Source: Tectiglobus sp965224045 (GTDB lineage Bacteria > Pseudomonadota > Alphaproteobacteria > Rhizobiales > Hyphomicrobiaceae). From it: 64,000 bases of DNA. Every line of letters begins with the position of its first letter. Within the stretch, counting starts at the first letter, position 1. The notes under the pieces are model-generated. The model saw nothing but the letters and a program-made list of their open reading frames with translations, was not told the origin of the DNA and made no database searches. Where the stretch lies: the NCBI GenBank assembly GCA_965224045.1, contig CBDCYD010000007.1, positions 248,001-312,000 of the forward strand, read 5' to 3'. Made by a program: the position numbers and the translations under genes. Below are positions 52,784-61,582 of the stretch, one piece after another.

Positions 52784-53727
52784 TAGGCTGCGAGCGCGTT
52801 ACCCGGAGAGCCGGTACCACCTTCGACTGCAAGCGGGTTGAAGATGTAGGCGAACTCGTAGACCTTGGCCTCAGCCAACCGCTCGGTCGCTGCATTCTCG
52901 TGGATGAACATGCCGTTCCGCGTGATCAGGATTTGATGCACCGGAAAGGCCATCTTCGGATTGGGATTGGGCACCACTTCGACAGGCCACGTATCGGATC
53001 CGACGACAACGACACCCTTCTGGGCAAGCCAGCGGCCGGCCTCGATACCGATGCCTGGCACTGCACCGTTGTAAGTCTTGTTGTCCTTGATCCAGTAACG
53101 CACCCAGCCGGTGTGGAACATCACGACATCACCTTCACTGATGGAGTCGGCGCTCATGCCCTGCTTCTTCAAGGCGCCTTCTATATCGGCCACGGTTATC
53201 TCTTGACCGCCATCCATAGGCGCTCCCTTGAAGAGCACCATGTCGATCAGCACGCCTTTCGTGAAGAACGGCTTGATGTGCTCGATACCGAGCTTCTTCA
53301 TGCCGGTAACGCCGAAGATCTCCTTGGCAGGTATGCCGTTATAGAACTTGTCACCGATGCCGATGTGGCCGAGGCCATCGAACTGCGTCCCAACCTGGCC
53401 GATCTCTGCGGTGAGGGTGTCGTCCATCCAAACGACATTGTTGTCACCCAGCGGTCCGCCGGCCAGACCACCCGTGCCGCGCACCGCAAACACGCGATGG
53501 CCGAACAGAGGCATCTTCGCAGAATAAGTCCGCGCCAGTGAGACGATCTTACCCTGCTTGATATAGCCCATCGCCTTTTTGACGGCGGCGGGCGTCATCA
53601 GGTTCGATCGGCCGGCCTGATCATCCTTGCCGAACTTTGACGGATACCACGCATCCTGAGCCTGGACGCCCGTGGCAACCACGGCCATCGCGACACCCGC
53701 CGCGATCAGCGACAACTTTTTGAACAT
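52780..53727 (-). CDS. Secreted cyclase-family hydrolase (kynurenine formamidase-like fold)
   Basis: 315 residues from ATG 53727; AGGAAG upstream. A clear Sec signal peptide (KKLSLIAAGVAMAVVATGVQA, cut before QDAW) puts it in the periplasm. The cyclase family usually has HxGTHxDxPxH; here the equivalent is QVGTQFDGLGHIG, so two His are replaced by Gln and the Asp and last His are kept. A later FHTGWVRYW and IEAGRWLAQKGVVVVGSDTW fit the family. A metal-dependent amide or lactone hydrolase is expected; substrate unknown. The frame is open further upstream but only into Arg-rich sequence. Confidence 0.8.
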   Translation of the reverse strand: MFKKLSLIAAGVAMAVVATGVQAQDAWYPSKFGKDDQAGRSNLMTPAAVKKAMGYIKQGKIVSLARTYSAKMPLFGHRVFAVRGTGGLAGGPLGDNNVVWMDDTLTAEIGQVGTQFDGLGHIGIGDKFYNGIPAKEIFGVTGMKKLGIEHIKPFFTKGVLIDMVLFKGAPMDGGQEITVADIEGALKKQGMSADSISEGDVVMFHTGWVRYWIKDNKTYNGAVPGIGIEAGRWLAQKGVVVVGSDTWPVEVVPNPNPKMAFPVHQILITRNGMFIHENAATERLAEAKVYEFAYIFNPLAVEGGTGSPGNALAAY

Positions 53728-53868
53728 GACGCTTCCTCTTCCCAACCGCCCGCCTCGCGGGCGTTTCTTGCGCTGATACTTTGGCATCACACGTCGGCAA
53801 GGATCAAGGCGTGCGCTGAGCATTAATCCAGCGAACACTCAAAAGTTGCACGGGCTCAGTGGTCTCGA

Positions 53869-54768
53869 CTACTCGAGTTCCACGATCCGCCCGGCCTTTG
53901 CCTCGGGCCGTTCAACACCAGTCCCAAAGAGCCCGTCAAAGGCACCGCGCACAACCGCCAACCCGCGGTGCGCGCCCGGCCAACCGAACAAACTGGCGAC
54001 GTAGCCGGAGATCCCCTTGCCCAAATACGACCGAAGAAACAGCATCCAGGCTGCCCCGCGCCCGCGCAGCAATCGTTCGACATAGACGGCATTCCGTCCT
54101 TCAGCATAAGCCATTGCCGGAGGCACCTCCGCTGCACGCGTGCCACAACCATCAAGGGTGATAAGCCGCGTCCGGGCATGCTCGGAGTAGACAAGGTTCG
54201 CACCGCACGCCGCGGCCGTACGAAAGAATTCGAGATCCTCCCGGCCGACCAGATTGAGACGCTCGTCAAACCGCAGCCCAAACCCGCCCGCCGCCGGTGG
54301 TGCAACCAGCCGGCGGCGAAAGGCGACGTTGTAGGTTGCAACCTTGCGCGCGGCTTGACCGTCACGATAGCGTCGAGAACTGCCAACGTAGCTGCCGTGC
54401 ACGACATCCGCGCCAGAGCCATCGAACACATCGAGATATCGCGCGATCAGATCAGGCTCGACAGCGTGATCGTCATCAATGAAGATCAGGATGTCGCCGT
54501 CGCCATCAATTGCTGCCTCGACTGCCGCATTGCGCGCAAAGCAATACCCGCGCCGCGCCTCCCGCACGACCCGGAACGGGTGGCCCGTCGCAGCCAGTTC
54601 CCCCTCGATTGCATCCACCTCGCTCGGCGCATTGTTGTCGCAAACAACAATTCGAAAGCAAACGTCTTGCGGCAAGTCGAGCCCGCTGATCGCCGAAATA
54701 CAGGCCCGCCGCACCACAGGCCGCCCGCGGGTACACAGCATGAGGACCACGTGGCGCGCGTCAGACAT
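53869..54768 (-). CDS. Family 2 glycosyltransferase
   Basis: 299 residues. GT-A fold with VVLMLCTRGRPVVRRACISAISG at the start, nucleotide-sugar Asp in RIVVCDNNAP, and metal-binding DDD in ILIFIDDDHAVEPDLIARYLD. GREDLEFFRTAAACG in the second half resembles the ED of the acceptor site. The C-terminal part has a weakly hydrophobic stretch (about 245-275). Target unknown. It overlaps the enolase-superfamily gene by eight bases, which implies joint expression although the link between the two functions is unclear. Confidence 0.85.
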   Translation of the reverse strand: MSDARHVVLMLCTRGRPVVRRACISAISGLDLPQDVCFRIVVCDNNAPSEVDAIEGELAATGHPFRVVREARRGYCFARNAAVEAAIDGDGDILIFIDDDHAVEPDLIARYLDVFDGSGADVVHGSYVGSSRRYRDGQAARKVATYNVAFRRRLVAPPAAGGFGLRFDERLNLVGREDLEFFRTAAACGANLVYSEHARTRLITLDGCGTRAAEVPPAMAYAEGRNAVYVERLLRGRGAAWMLFLRSYLGKGISGYVASLFGWPGAHRGLAVVRGAFDGLFGTGVERPEAKAGRIVELE

Positions 54769-55966
54769 CGTCCGCCGTCGTTCGCTGCACTGCGACGCCG
54801 GGCCGTGTCACAACGTCCGGCTGCAAGGCCGTCCCGAGACCCGGCCCGTCCGGCACCGTGATCTTGCCCTTGTCGATCGTCGGCAACTCGGTCACGAACT
54901 GGTCGTACCAGCCATAGTAGAACGCCCGCACAATTTCCTGCACCCAGCAGTTCGGCGTATGCAGCGCGAGATGGGTTGATGCGGTCAGCACTACCGGACC
55001 GGTGCAATCATGAAACGCCACCGGGATGTGATAGGTCTCCGCCGTCGCTGCCACCTTGCGCGCCTCGCTGACACCACCGCACCATGACAAATCCATGATC
55101 GCCATCGACAGCGCATCGAGTTCGAGGAGCTGCCGGAAATCGGCCCGCCCGCCGCGCGTTTCGCCAACCGCAATGGGACACGACGTGGCCGCTGCAACCT
55201 CCCCGATCGATCCCAAGTGGTCCATGAATACCGGGTCTTCCACCCACATCGGTCCGATGTCCTCAAGCGCTTCGGCTATCTTGATTGCCATCGGCCGAGA
55301 CCATAGCGAGTGCAGTTCCGCAGCGATCTCCATCTTGTCGCCGACAGCCGCGCGGATCTTCTCGAATGGCGCGAGCCCCTGCCGCAGATCATCGGCACCG
55401 ATCCATTGCCCGCGACTGGCTTCAGCCGCGTAGTCGAACGGCCAGATCTTCATGGCCGAGATATCCATCTCTAATAACGACCGTGCCAGATCATCGGCCC
55501 GATGCAGGAACCCATCGAGATCTTCATAGTCACCCCTGCCAGCATCGAGCCCGAAGTTGTCCGTGCCCTGGGTCGCCTTGGTCTGGACATAGGAATACCC
55601 CGCGCAGGTATTGTAGACGCGGATCTCATCGCGCACGCGTCCACCCAGCAAGTCTGCCAGCGGCAAGCCGACGCTCTGGCCGAAGATATCCCAGAGCGCG
55701 ATGTCGACCGCCGATCGCCCGCGCATCTCCGCACTGGCCCCGACGAAGCCGACATAACCGACCAGTTCCGATTGTAGAGCCTCGACGTTGCGCGGATCAC
55801 GGCCCAGCACTTTCGGTGCAATCAACTGATGAATATGGGCTTCGGCCGCTGCCGGTCCGTAAAATGTTTCGCCAAGGCCGACAAAGCCTTCGTCCGTCTC
55901 GATCTGCACCCACAAAATGTTGGGAAACGCATTGGACCGGATGGTCTGAACGGCGGTGATCTTCAT
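54761..55966 (-). CDS. Enolase-superfamily enzyme (mandelate racemase/muconate cycloisomerase type) 2
   Basis: 401 residues. Capping domain at 1-125, barrel with Lys in AMKIWPFD (about 176) instead of KxK, metal ligands in EIAAELHSLWS, MWVEDPVF and VGETRGG, and late VAFHDCTGPVVLTASTHLAL, where a His/Asp pair could act as general acid. The pattern differs from the enzyme at 28179-29273, so the two have different substrates; a sugar-acid dehydratase is likely. It follows the RraA-family gene by 84 bases and overlaps the GT2 gene. Cytoplasmic. Confidence 0.84.
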   Translation of the reverse strand: MKITAVQTIRSNAFPNILWVQIETDEGFVGLGETFYGPAAAEAHIHQLIAPKVLGRDPRNVEALQSELVGYVGFVGASAEMRGRSAVDIALWDIFGQSVGLPLADLLGGRVRDEIRVYNTCAGYSYVQTKATQGTDNFGLDAGRGDYEDLDGFLHRADDLARSLLEMDISAMKIWPFDYAAEASRGQWIGADDLRQGLAPFEKIRAAVGDKMEIAAELHSLWSRPMAIKIAEALEDIGPMWVEDPVFMDHLGSIGEVAAATSCPIAVGETRGGRADFRQLLELDALSMAIMDLSWCGGVSEARKVAATAETYHIPVAFHDCTGPVVLTASTHLALHTPNCWVQEIVRAFYYGWYDQFVTELPTIDKGKITVPDGPGLGTALQPDVVTRPGVAVQRTTADDV

Positions 55967-56050
55967 GAATTCAGTGCTCCCGGGCCATCACCCTATGGTT
56001 CGACGCGGGAACCGGGCCCCGTCGCCCTGCGGCACTTGATCGACCAGGTC

Positions 56051-56743
56051 TCAGTCGACGTAGACCACCTGATCCGATGTCAGGATTGCGTCGAGATGGC
56101 CAGCTTTGCAGCTCTTGGTCGATCGGATCCCCGCAATCGCTTCACCTTCGTTCGCCCTGATCTGGGCGACCGTCTCGATGACGGTGTCGATATCGGCCTG
56201 CGGCACGACAACGACACCATCGAGATCACCCATCACCAGGTCGCCAGCCTCGATCCGCACGCCACCTGCAACGATCGGTAGGCCGACCTTGCCGGGCCCC
56301 GAGCGAACACACGAATTGGGCGTTACACCGCGCGCGAAGGTCGGCATGCCCACGTCCAGCAGCCCGACTAGATCGCGCACCATGCCGTCAAAGACAAGAC
56401 CCGCGCATCCGGCGTTCTGCGCCAGCATCGCAACGATATCGCCACACACCGCCGTGCGCTCGAAACCGTCCGACGCCGCAACGATGACGTCACCTTCTCG
56501 GGCCATGGCGACAGCCGCAGTGATCGCCAAGTTGTCGGATGGTCCGGTCTCGACCGGAAACGCGGTGCCGATGAAATTGGCACGCTTCGGGTCAACGGCC
56601 TTGATCGCGGCATCCAGTGCGCCACGTCCGTGCATGGCATCGACCAGATGTCCGGTCTGCGCGCCAGCCAGCGCCGCAAGCGTGTCTGCACCGATCCTTT
56701 GAAACGATTTCTTGATCGTCAGCAGCGGCGGATCCTTGAGCAT
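56051..56743 (-). CDS. RraA-family protein (HMG/oxaloacetate aldolase type)
   Basis: 230 residues. The fold shows HLVDAMHGRGALDAAIKAVDP, TGPSDNLAITAAVAMAREGDVIVAASDG, GLVFDGMVRDLVGLLDVGMPTFARGVTPNS with the catalytic Arg-Asp pair, and GDLDGVVVVPQ. The family includes 4-hydroxy-4-methyl-2-oxoglutarate aldolases and regulators of RNase E; the presence of RD and the context with an enolase-superfamily dehydratase favour an aldolase that splits a keto-sugar acid. First gene of a three-gene minus-strand run. Confidence 0.85.
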   Translation of the reverse strand: MLKDPPLLTIKKSFQRIGADTLAALAGAQTGHLVDAMHGRGALDAAIKAVDPKRANFIGTAFPVETGPSDNLAITAAVAMAREGDVIVAASDGFERTAVCGDIVAMLAQNAGCAGLVFDGMVRDLVGLLDVGMPTFARGVTPNSCVRSGPGKVGLPIVAGGVRIEAGDLVMGDLDGVVVVPQADIDTVIETVAQIRANEGEAIAGIRSTKSCKAGHLDAILTSDQVVYVD

Positions 56744-56846
56744 CCTTATCTCCCGGTTGTTTCCGGCAGACTAACCGCCGCGTCACGCGTTGAACAGCGC
56801 CGGACGATCGACAGTGCCGGCCCGACAAACGCAATCGACCGGGTAA

Positions 56847-57416
56847 TCAGTCCTTGGCCCGTTCGACGTACGACCCGTCCTCGGTCATGATCACGACACG
56901 TGTCCCTGCGGAGATGTGCGGTGGCACCATCACCCTCAGACCGTTGTCGGCAACCGCCGGCTTATAGGACGAGGACGCGGTTTGCCCTTTTACCACCGGA
57001 TCGGCTTCGACGATCTCGACGGTGATCCGCTGCGGCAACTCCATCGACACGGGCAACCCTTCATGGAGCATGATCTTGCACATCATCTCAGGCTGCAGGT
57101 AGACCGCCGCGTCCCCGACAATACCGGCCGGGACCGTAATCTGGTCGTAGGTCTCGGTGTCCATGAAGACATGCCCGGTATCATCCTCGTAAATATATTG
57201 AAGATCCCGTTCCTCCATGAACGCGCGCTCGACCTGTTCGGTTGTACGGTACCGTTCCGTGATCTTCACGCCATCCGAGATCCGCCGCATTTCGAGATGC
57301 GTCACCGGGGTACCCTTGCCGGGATGAATGTTTTCAGCCTTCAGCACAGCGCACAATTTGCCGTCGATTTCGAGCACGTTGCCTTTGCGCACAGAACTTG
57401 CGATGATCTTTGCCAC
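56847..57416 (-). CDS. efp: Elongation factor P
   Basis: 189 residues from GTG 57416, with AAGGAGG upstream. Three beta-barrel domains. Lys34 in the loop HPGKGTP (31-37) is the position of beta-lysine addition in EpmA-type EF-P. The end GTRVVIMTEDGSYVERAKD is normal. EF-P rescues ribosomes stalled at polyproline. It is divergent from epmA across 160 bases, which pairs the substrate with its likely modifying enzyme. Confidence 0.98.
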   Translation of the reverse strand: MAKIIASSVRKGNVLEIDGKLCAVLKAENIHPGKGTPVTHLEMRRISDGVKITERYRTTEQVERAFMEERDLQYIYEDDTGHVFMDTETYDQITVPAGIVGDAAVYLQPEMMCKIMLHEGLPVSMELPQRITVEIVEADPVVKGQTASSSYKPAVADNGLRVMVPPHISAGTRVVIMTEDGSYVERAKD

Positions 57417-57576
57417 GGCCGGCCTCCTTCATCTCGCCTGCTGCGGATCCGGGCATGGCGCAATTGCCGGACACAGGCAGTTTGCATTTCATTAGCGGGG
57501 CTTGTACTCGCTTCGCAGCAACCCGCCAAGTCACAGCATAGGCGCAGCCAGCCCCGAACCTGCCCAAACCACAGCC

Positions 57577-58671
57577 ATGTCGACCGACCCGCAAGAGCCT
57601 ATCGATCGAGGCACCGCCTGGTGGCACCCCACCCGCCACGCTGACCGCCGTGCCGTTCTGCTGGCACGGATGCGCATCAAATCGGCCGTCAGAGCATGGT
57701 TCGCGGACCGGGGCTTCATCGAGGTTGAAACAGCCTGTCTGCAAGTCTCACCCGGCAACGAAACCCACATCCATGCTTTCCGTACAGAACTAACTTCCCC
57801 GACCGGGCACAGGCGCGAACTTTACCTTCATACGTCTCCCGAGTTTGCGTGCAAAAAACTGCTCGCCGCCGGCGAAACCAAGATTTTCACATTCGCCCCG
57901 GTGTTTCGCAACCACGAATTCTCGGTCCTGCATCACCCCGAATTCACCATGTTGGAATGGTATGAGGTTGGTGCCGACTACGCCGAAATCATGGACCAGT
58001 GCCACGCTCTCCTGGGCCTGGCAGCAAACGCCACCGGCCATCATCCTTGGCTGTTCAGGGGCCGACAGGCTGACCCTTTTGCAGCGCCCTGTCGCCTCAC
58101 GGTTGCTGAGGCCTTCCGGCAGCATGCCCAGATCGATGTATTGGCGACGGTGGGCGACGGTCGTGGTGATCGCGACGCGTTCGCGCAACAGGCCGCACGA
58201 GCCGGCATCCAAACGGCGCCCGACGACACCTGGTCCGACATCTTCACGCGCATTCTTATCGAAAGGATCGAGCCCAACCTGGCAACGGGCCGCGCCACCG
58301 TCCTCGATGCCTATCCGATACCGGAGGCTGCGCTTGCCCGCCCCTCATCTTCGGATGCCCGCGTCGCGGAACGCTTCGAACTTTATTGCTGCGGCGTCGA
58401 ACTCGCCAACGCCTTCGGCGAAATGACCGATCCAACACTGCAGCGCGCCAGATTTGAAGCCGACATGGCGGAAAAGGCGCGCCTCTACGGTGAGCGCTAC
58501 CCGATCGACGAAGAGTTTCTTTCAGCACTTGCCGACATGCCTCCGGCCTCGGGATGCGCACTTGGGTTCGATCGCCTCGTCATGCTCGCAACCGGCGCTC
58601 AGCGTGTCGACCAAGTCATTTGGACACCGCTCGCCGAGGTCGATTGCGACAGCACCGACACAGCGTCATGA
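57577..58671 (+). CDS. epmA: EF-P beta-lysine ligase EpmA (PoxA/GenX)
   Basis: 364 residues from ATG 57577; the frame is open upstream to 57502. It is a lysyl-tRNA synthetase class II catalytic domain without the anticodon domain. Motif 2 is FAPVFRNHEFSVLHHPEFTMLEWY and motif 3 is CALGFDRLVML with the essential Arg. ELYCCGVELANAFGEMTDP lies between. It attaches (R)-beta-lysine to EF-P; EpmB, the aminomutase that makes it, is not in the window. Divergent from efp. Confidence 0.95.
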   Translation: MSTDPQEPIDRGTAWWHPTRHADRRAVLLARMRIKSAVRAWFADRGFIEVETACLQVSPGNETHIHAFRTELTSPTGHRRELYLHTSPEFACKKLLAAGETKIFTFAPVFRNHEFSVLHHPEFTMLEWYEVGADYAEIMDQCHALLGLAANATGHHPWLFRGRQADPFAAPCRLTVAEAFRQHAQIDVLATVGDGRGDRDAFAQQAARAGIQTAPDDTWSDIFTRILIERIEPNLATGRATVLDAYPIPEAALARPSSSDARVAERFELYCCGVELANAFGEMTDPTLQRARFEADMAEKARLYGERYPIDEEFLSALADMPPASGCALGFDRLVMLATGAQRVDQVIWTPLAEVDCDSTDTAS

Positions 58672-58735
58672 CCGTGCCGCACGATCGCGACGCACTGCGC
58701 TCAAAAGCGCATGCGCCAAACGATCCGGAACGATG

Positions 58736-59440
58736 TCACATCCGAGACTGAAACCGGTAGCGCCCCGTAATCCGGAACTGGAACAGCATGTCCTCGAGTC
58801 GTGTCCCACCGCCAATGTTGTGGACGATCAATGGTCGCTTGCCGTCGGCACTCTTGCGATCGGTTACAATGCCGATGTGCGGCGTTCGCGCAAATCTAGT
58901 CCGCCCCGCCGCCCTCGGGGCGCGTGCCCCAGCACCGGTCGCGCTCTCGCCGGGCGAAATCGGCTGCGCAACATCCCAGGTCACGAGATCGCCCGGCTGA
59001 TAGGTCGAGGGTTCGTCGCTGATCGCCAACTCCGTTCCGTGGCGGCGAAAGAACACCCTGAGATTAGGAACGCGGCGATGATCGATGTTGGAGTCGGGCC
59101 GGCTCAAACCCCAGCGCCGCGGGTAGGCGTGAAACGCGCGGCGCATATCCTCATGCACGAGCTTTTGCAGATCGATTCCAAGCGCCCGGTAGCTTCTGAT
59201 CACGACATCGGTACAAACGCCGCGGTCTTGCGGCACATCACCGCCCGGATAGGCAATGACCCGGTAGGCGGGATCGTAGACCACCAACGCTTTGGTGCGC
59301 GCAATCGCAGCCGCCACCAGCCGGTGGGAGAGCGCGCTGCGTCCGGTATCCTGTTGAGCCACTGCGGGATGGGCGCCAAACAGCATGCCCAAGCCCAGAA
59401 CCGCGATGCCAAATCGTCTTGCCCGCCCGTTTACACCCAT
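58736..59440 (-). CDS. DUF1287 secreted protein, NlpC/P60-like hydrolase
   Basis: 234 residues from ATG 59440. A Sec signal peptide (ARRFGIAVLGLGMLFGAHPAVA, cut before QQD). The DUF1287 core is TKALVVYDPAYRVIAYPGGDVPQDRGVCTDVVIRSYRALGIDLQKLV with a candidate catalytic Cys in GVCTDV, and later TPHIGIVTDR with the His. A papain-like peptidoglycan or peptide hydrolase of the periplasm is likely. It converges on epmA and lies behind carA on the same strand, 76 bases apart. Confidence 0.83.
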   Translation of the reverse strand: MGVNGRARRFGIAVLGLGMLFGAHPAVAQQDTGRSALSHRLVAAAIARTKALVVYDPAYRVIAYPGGDVPQDRGVCTDVVIRSYRALGIDLQKLVHEDMRRAFHAYPRRWGLSRPDSNIDHRRVPNLRVFFRRHGTELAISDEPSTYQPGDLVTWDVAQPISPGESATGAGARAPRAAGRTRFARTPHIGIVTDRKSADGKRPLIVHNIGGGTRLEDMLFQFRITGRYRFQSRM

Positions 59441-59516
59441 AGCCACGTTGGATATTCACCTCGATCTGACGACTGTTCGGCCGACAGAGCACCACGTATC
59501 CGCGACAAAACTATGA

Positions 59517-60737
59517 TCAACGCTCAGCCAGTGCCGGCAGTCCTTTTTGAGCGCGCATGAGATTGGCAAACCGCGTAAACAGATAGTGGCTGTCCTTGGG
59601 TCCCGGGCTTGCCTCGGGATGATACTGAACCGAAAACACCGGCTTGCCGGTGAGTGTAATCCCACAGTTCGAGCCATCAAACAGCGACACGTGGGTTTCC
59701 TCGACGCCCTCCGGCAGGGTCTCCCGGTCGATTGCAAAGCCATGGTTCATCGAGGTGATCTCGACTTTGTTCGTCGTGTGGTCCTTGACCGGATGATTGG
59801 CCCCGTGATGGCCTTGGTGCATCTTCATGGTCTTTGCACCACTCGCCAGGCCGAGCATTTGGTGGCCCAGGCAAATACCGAATATGGGCAAACCGGAAGC
59901 GAGCAGTTTGCGGATTTCCGGCACCGCATATTCACCTGTTGCCGCCGGATCACCGGGGCCGTTCGACAGGAAAATTCCGTCCGGGCCGCGGGCCAGGATC
60001 TCCTCGGCCGGTGTTGAAGCCGGCACCACCGTCACCGCGCACCCGGCCGATGCCAGGCACCGCAAGATATTGCGTTTCAGCCCGTAATCGACGGCAACCA
60101 CCTGAAATTCAGGCTCTTCCAACCGGCCGAAACCTTCGTTCCATTCCCAGCGCTTTTCATCCCACGTATAGCTTTGGCCGGTGGTGACATCGGGCACCAG
60201 ATCAAGACCCAGCAGCCCACCCCAGCGCTCGGCCTCGGCCTGCAGGGCCGGCAGATCGAATGCACCATCCGAATTGTGCGCGATCACGCCGTTTGGCATG
60301 CCGTTTTCGCGAATCCGCACCGTCAGCGCCCGTGTGTCGACACCCGTGATCGCGATGATGCCGCGCACCTTGAGCCATTGGTCGAGGTGCTCCATCGCCC
60401 TGTAGTTCGAAGGATCCGTGACACCGGCACGCAGAATACATCCCCTGACGCCCGATCGCATTGCCAGGTTGGAGGTCTCGGAATCTTCAGGGTTGGTCCC
60501 TACATTACCGACGTGCGGAAACGTAAACGTGATAATCTGGCCGGCATAGCTCGGATCAGTGAGAATTTCCTGATAGCCCGTAATTGCGGTATTGAAACAG
60601 ACTTCGCCGACGGCGTGTCCGACCGCACCGAGACCCTGCCCCCGGATTACGGTTCCGTCGGCGAGAATGAGCGCACCTGTGAGCGCAGGTTCCACCCAGG
60701 GCGCAGGCGCGCCTGCAACGGCAGTTGACTGGGTCAA
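59517..60737 (-). CDS. carA: Carbamoyl-phosphate synthase small (glutaminase) subunit
   Basis: 406 residues from TTG 60737, which has a GGGAGG eight bases upstream; an ATG at 60848 would add an unrelated 37-residue tail. The N-terminal domain has LILADGTVIRGQGLGAVGHAVGEVCFNTAITGYQEILTDPSYAGQIITFTFPHVGNVG. The class I glutaminase domain carries the nucleophile Cys in FGICLGHQMLGLA and the His-Glu pair in FSVQYHPEASPGP. It delivers ammonia to CarB (18770-22051). Divergent from the YqeY-like gene. Confidence 0.97.
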   Translation of the reverse strand: MTQSTAVAGAPAPWVEPALTGALILADGTVIRGQGLGAVGHAVGEVCFNTAITGYQEILTDPSYAGQIITFTFPHVGNVGTNPEDSETSNLAMRSGVRGCILRAGVTDPSNYRAMEHLDQWLKVRGIIAITGVDTRALTVRIRENGMPNGVIAHNSDGAFDLPALQAEAERWGGLLGLDLVPDVTTGQSYTWDEKRWEWNEGFGRLEEPEFQVVAVDYGLKRNILRCLASAGCAVTVVPASTPAEEILARGPDGIFLSNGPGDPAATGEYAVPEIRKLLASGLPIFGICLGHQMLGLASGAKTMKMHQGHHGANHPVKDHTTNKVEITSMNHGFAIDRETLPEGVEETHVSLFDGSNCGITLTGKPVFSVQYHPEASPGPKDSHYLFTRFANLMRAQKGLPALAER

Positions 60738-60943
60738 GAGATAACCTCCCGTGCGCCGGTCCCCGCGACAGCCGACGCGCGCGGGCAACAGAACCGGTAC
60801 CAAGTCGAGAATTTTGCGGAACGTATGTGACGTCGAGGCTTGAATCAATCATCCAACCCACAGAAAGCCAATTGGACACAGGCTGCATCGCCCCACTTGC
60901 CGGCGCGGAGCGTTTTCGCTCCGCCCAAACTCAGGAGTCAATC

Positions 60944-61411
60944 ATGCGAACCAAGATCACCGACGCCACCAAGCAGGCTATGAAAGCCGGCGACAAGCGC
61001 CGCTTGGCGACGCTGCGTCTCATCTCCGCGGCCATCAAGGATCGCGACATCGCCGCCCGGGTCGATGACAAGGGCCGCGCCACCGGCAGAGACGCCATCG
61101 ACGAGAGCGAAATTCTCCAGCTCCTGCAAAAAATGATCAAGCAGCGCCGTGAAGCTGAGACCACCTATCGCGACGCCGGCCGCCAGGAACTCGTCGACCA
61201 GGAAGTCTTCGAAATCAGCGTCATCGAGGAGTTTCTGCCGGCTCAGATGTCGGAAGATGAGATTCGCACGGCCGTGACCGATGTCATTGCTGCCGAAGGC
61301 GCCAACGGTTTGAAAGACATGGGCCGCACCATGGGCGCCCTCAAAGAAAAATTCGCCGGCCAGATGGATTTTGCAAAGGCCAGTGCCATTGCCAAGGAGT
61401 TGCTGTCCTAG
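60944..61411 (+). CDS. GatB/YqeY-domain protein
   Basis: 155 residues from ATG 60944 with AGGAG at 60933-60937. The YqeY domain is seen in KITDATKQAMKAGDKRRLATLRLISAAIKDRDIAAR, EILQLLQKMIKQRREAETTYRDAGRQELVDQEVFEISVIEEFLPAQMSEDEI and DMGRTMGALKEKFAGQMDFAKASAIAKELL. It resembles the tail of GatB that binds tRNA but lacks the amidotransferase part. Its role is unproven; it is conserved between carA and dnaG in alphaproteobacteria. Confidence 0.93.
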   Translation: MRTKITDATKQAMKAGDKRRLATLRLISAAIKDRDIAARVDDKGRATGRDAIDESEILQLLQKMIKQRREAETTYRDAGRQELVDQEVFEISVIEEFLPAQMSEDEIRTAVTDVIAAEGANGLKDMGRTMGALKEKFAGQMDFAKASAIAKELLS

Positions 61412-61582
61412 GTTATGGCTCCGGCTGCAATCACGCGTCCCGGCCCAATGCCGTCCACGACATCTTCATCGCCTGCCAAAAACCCTGTGGATTACGGGCA
61501 TGGTCTGCCGCGCCGGCTCGAACGCGCGATCGTGCCCGATAGAATCACCTAACATTGCCGGGCACATTGAAGGATGCCCCGA

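Noticed and set aside
60738..60848. Longer start of carA
   Set aside because: No family match in the extra 37 residues; TTG 60737 has a strong GGGAGG.
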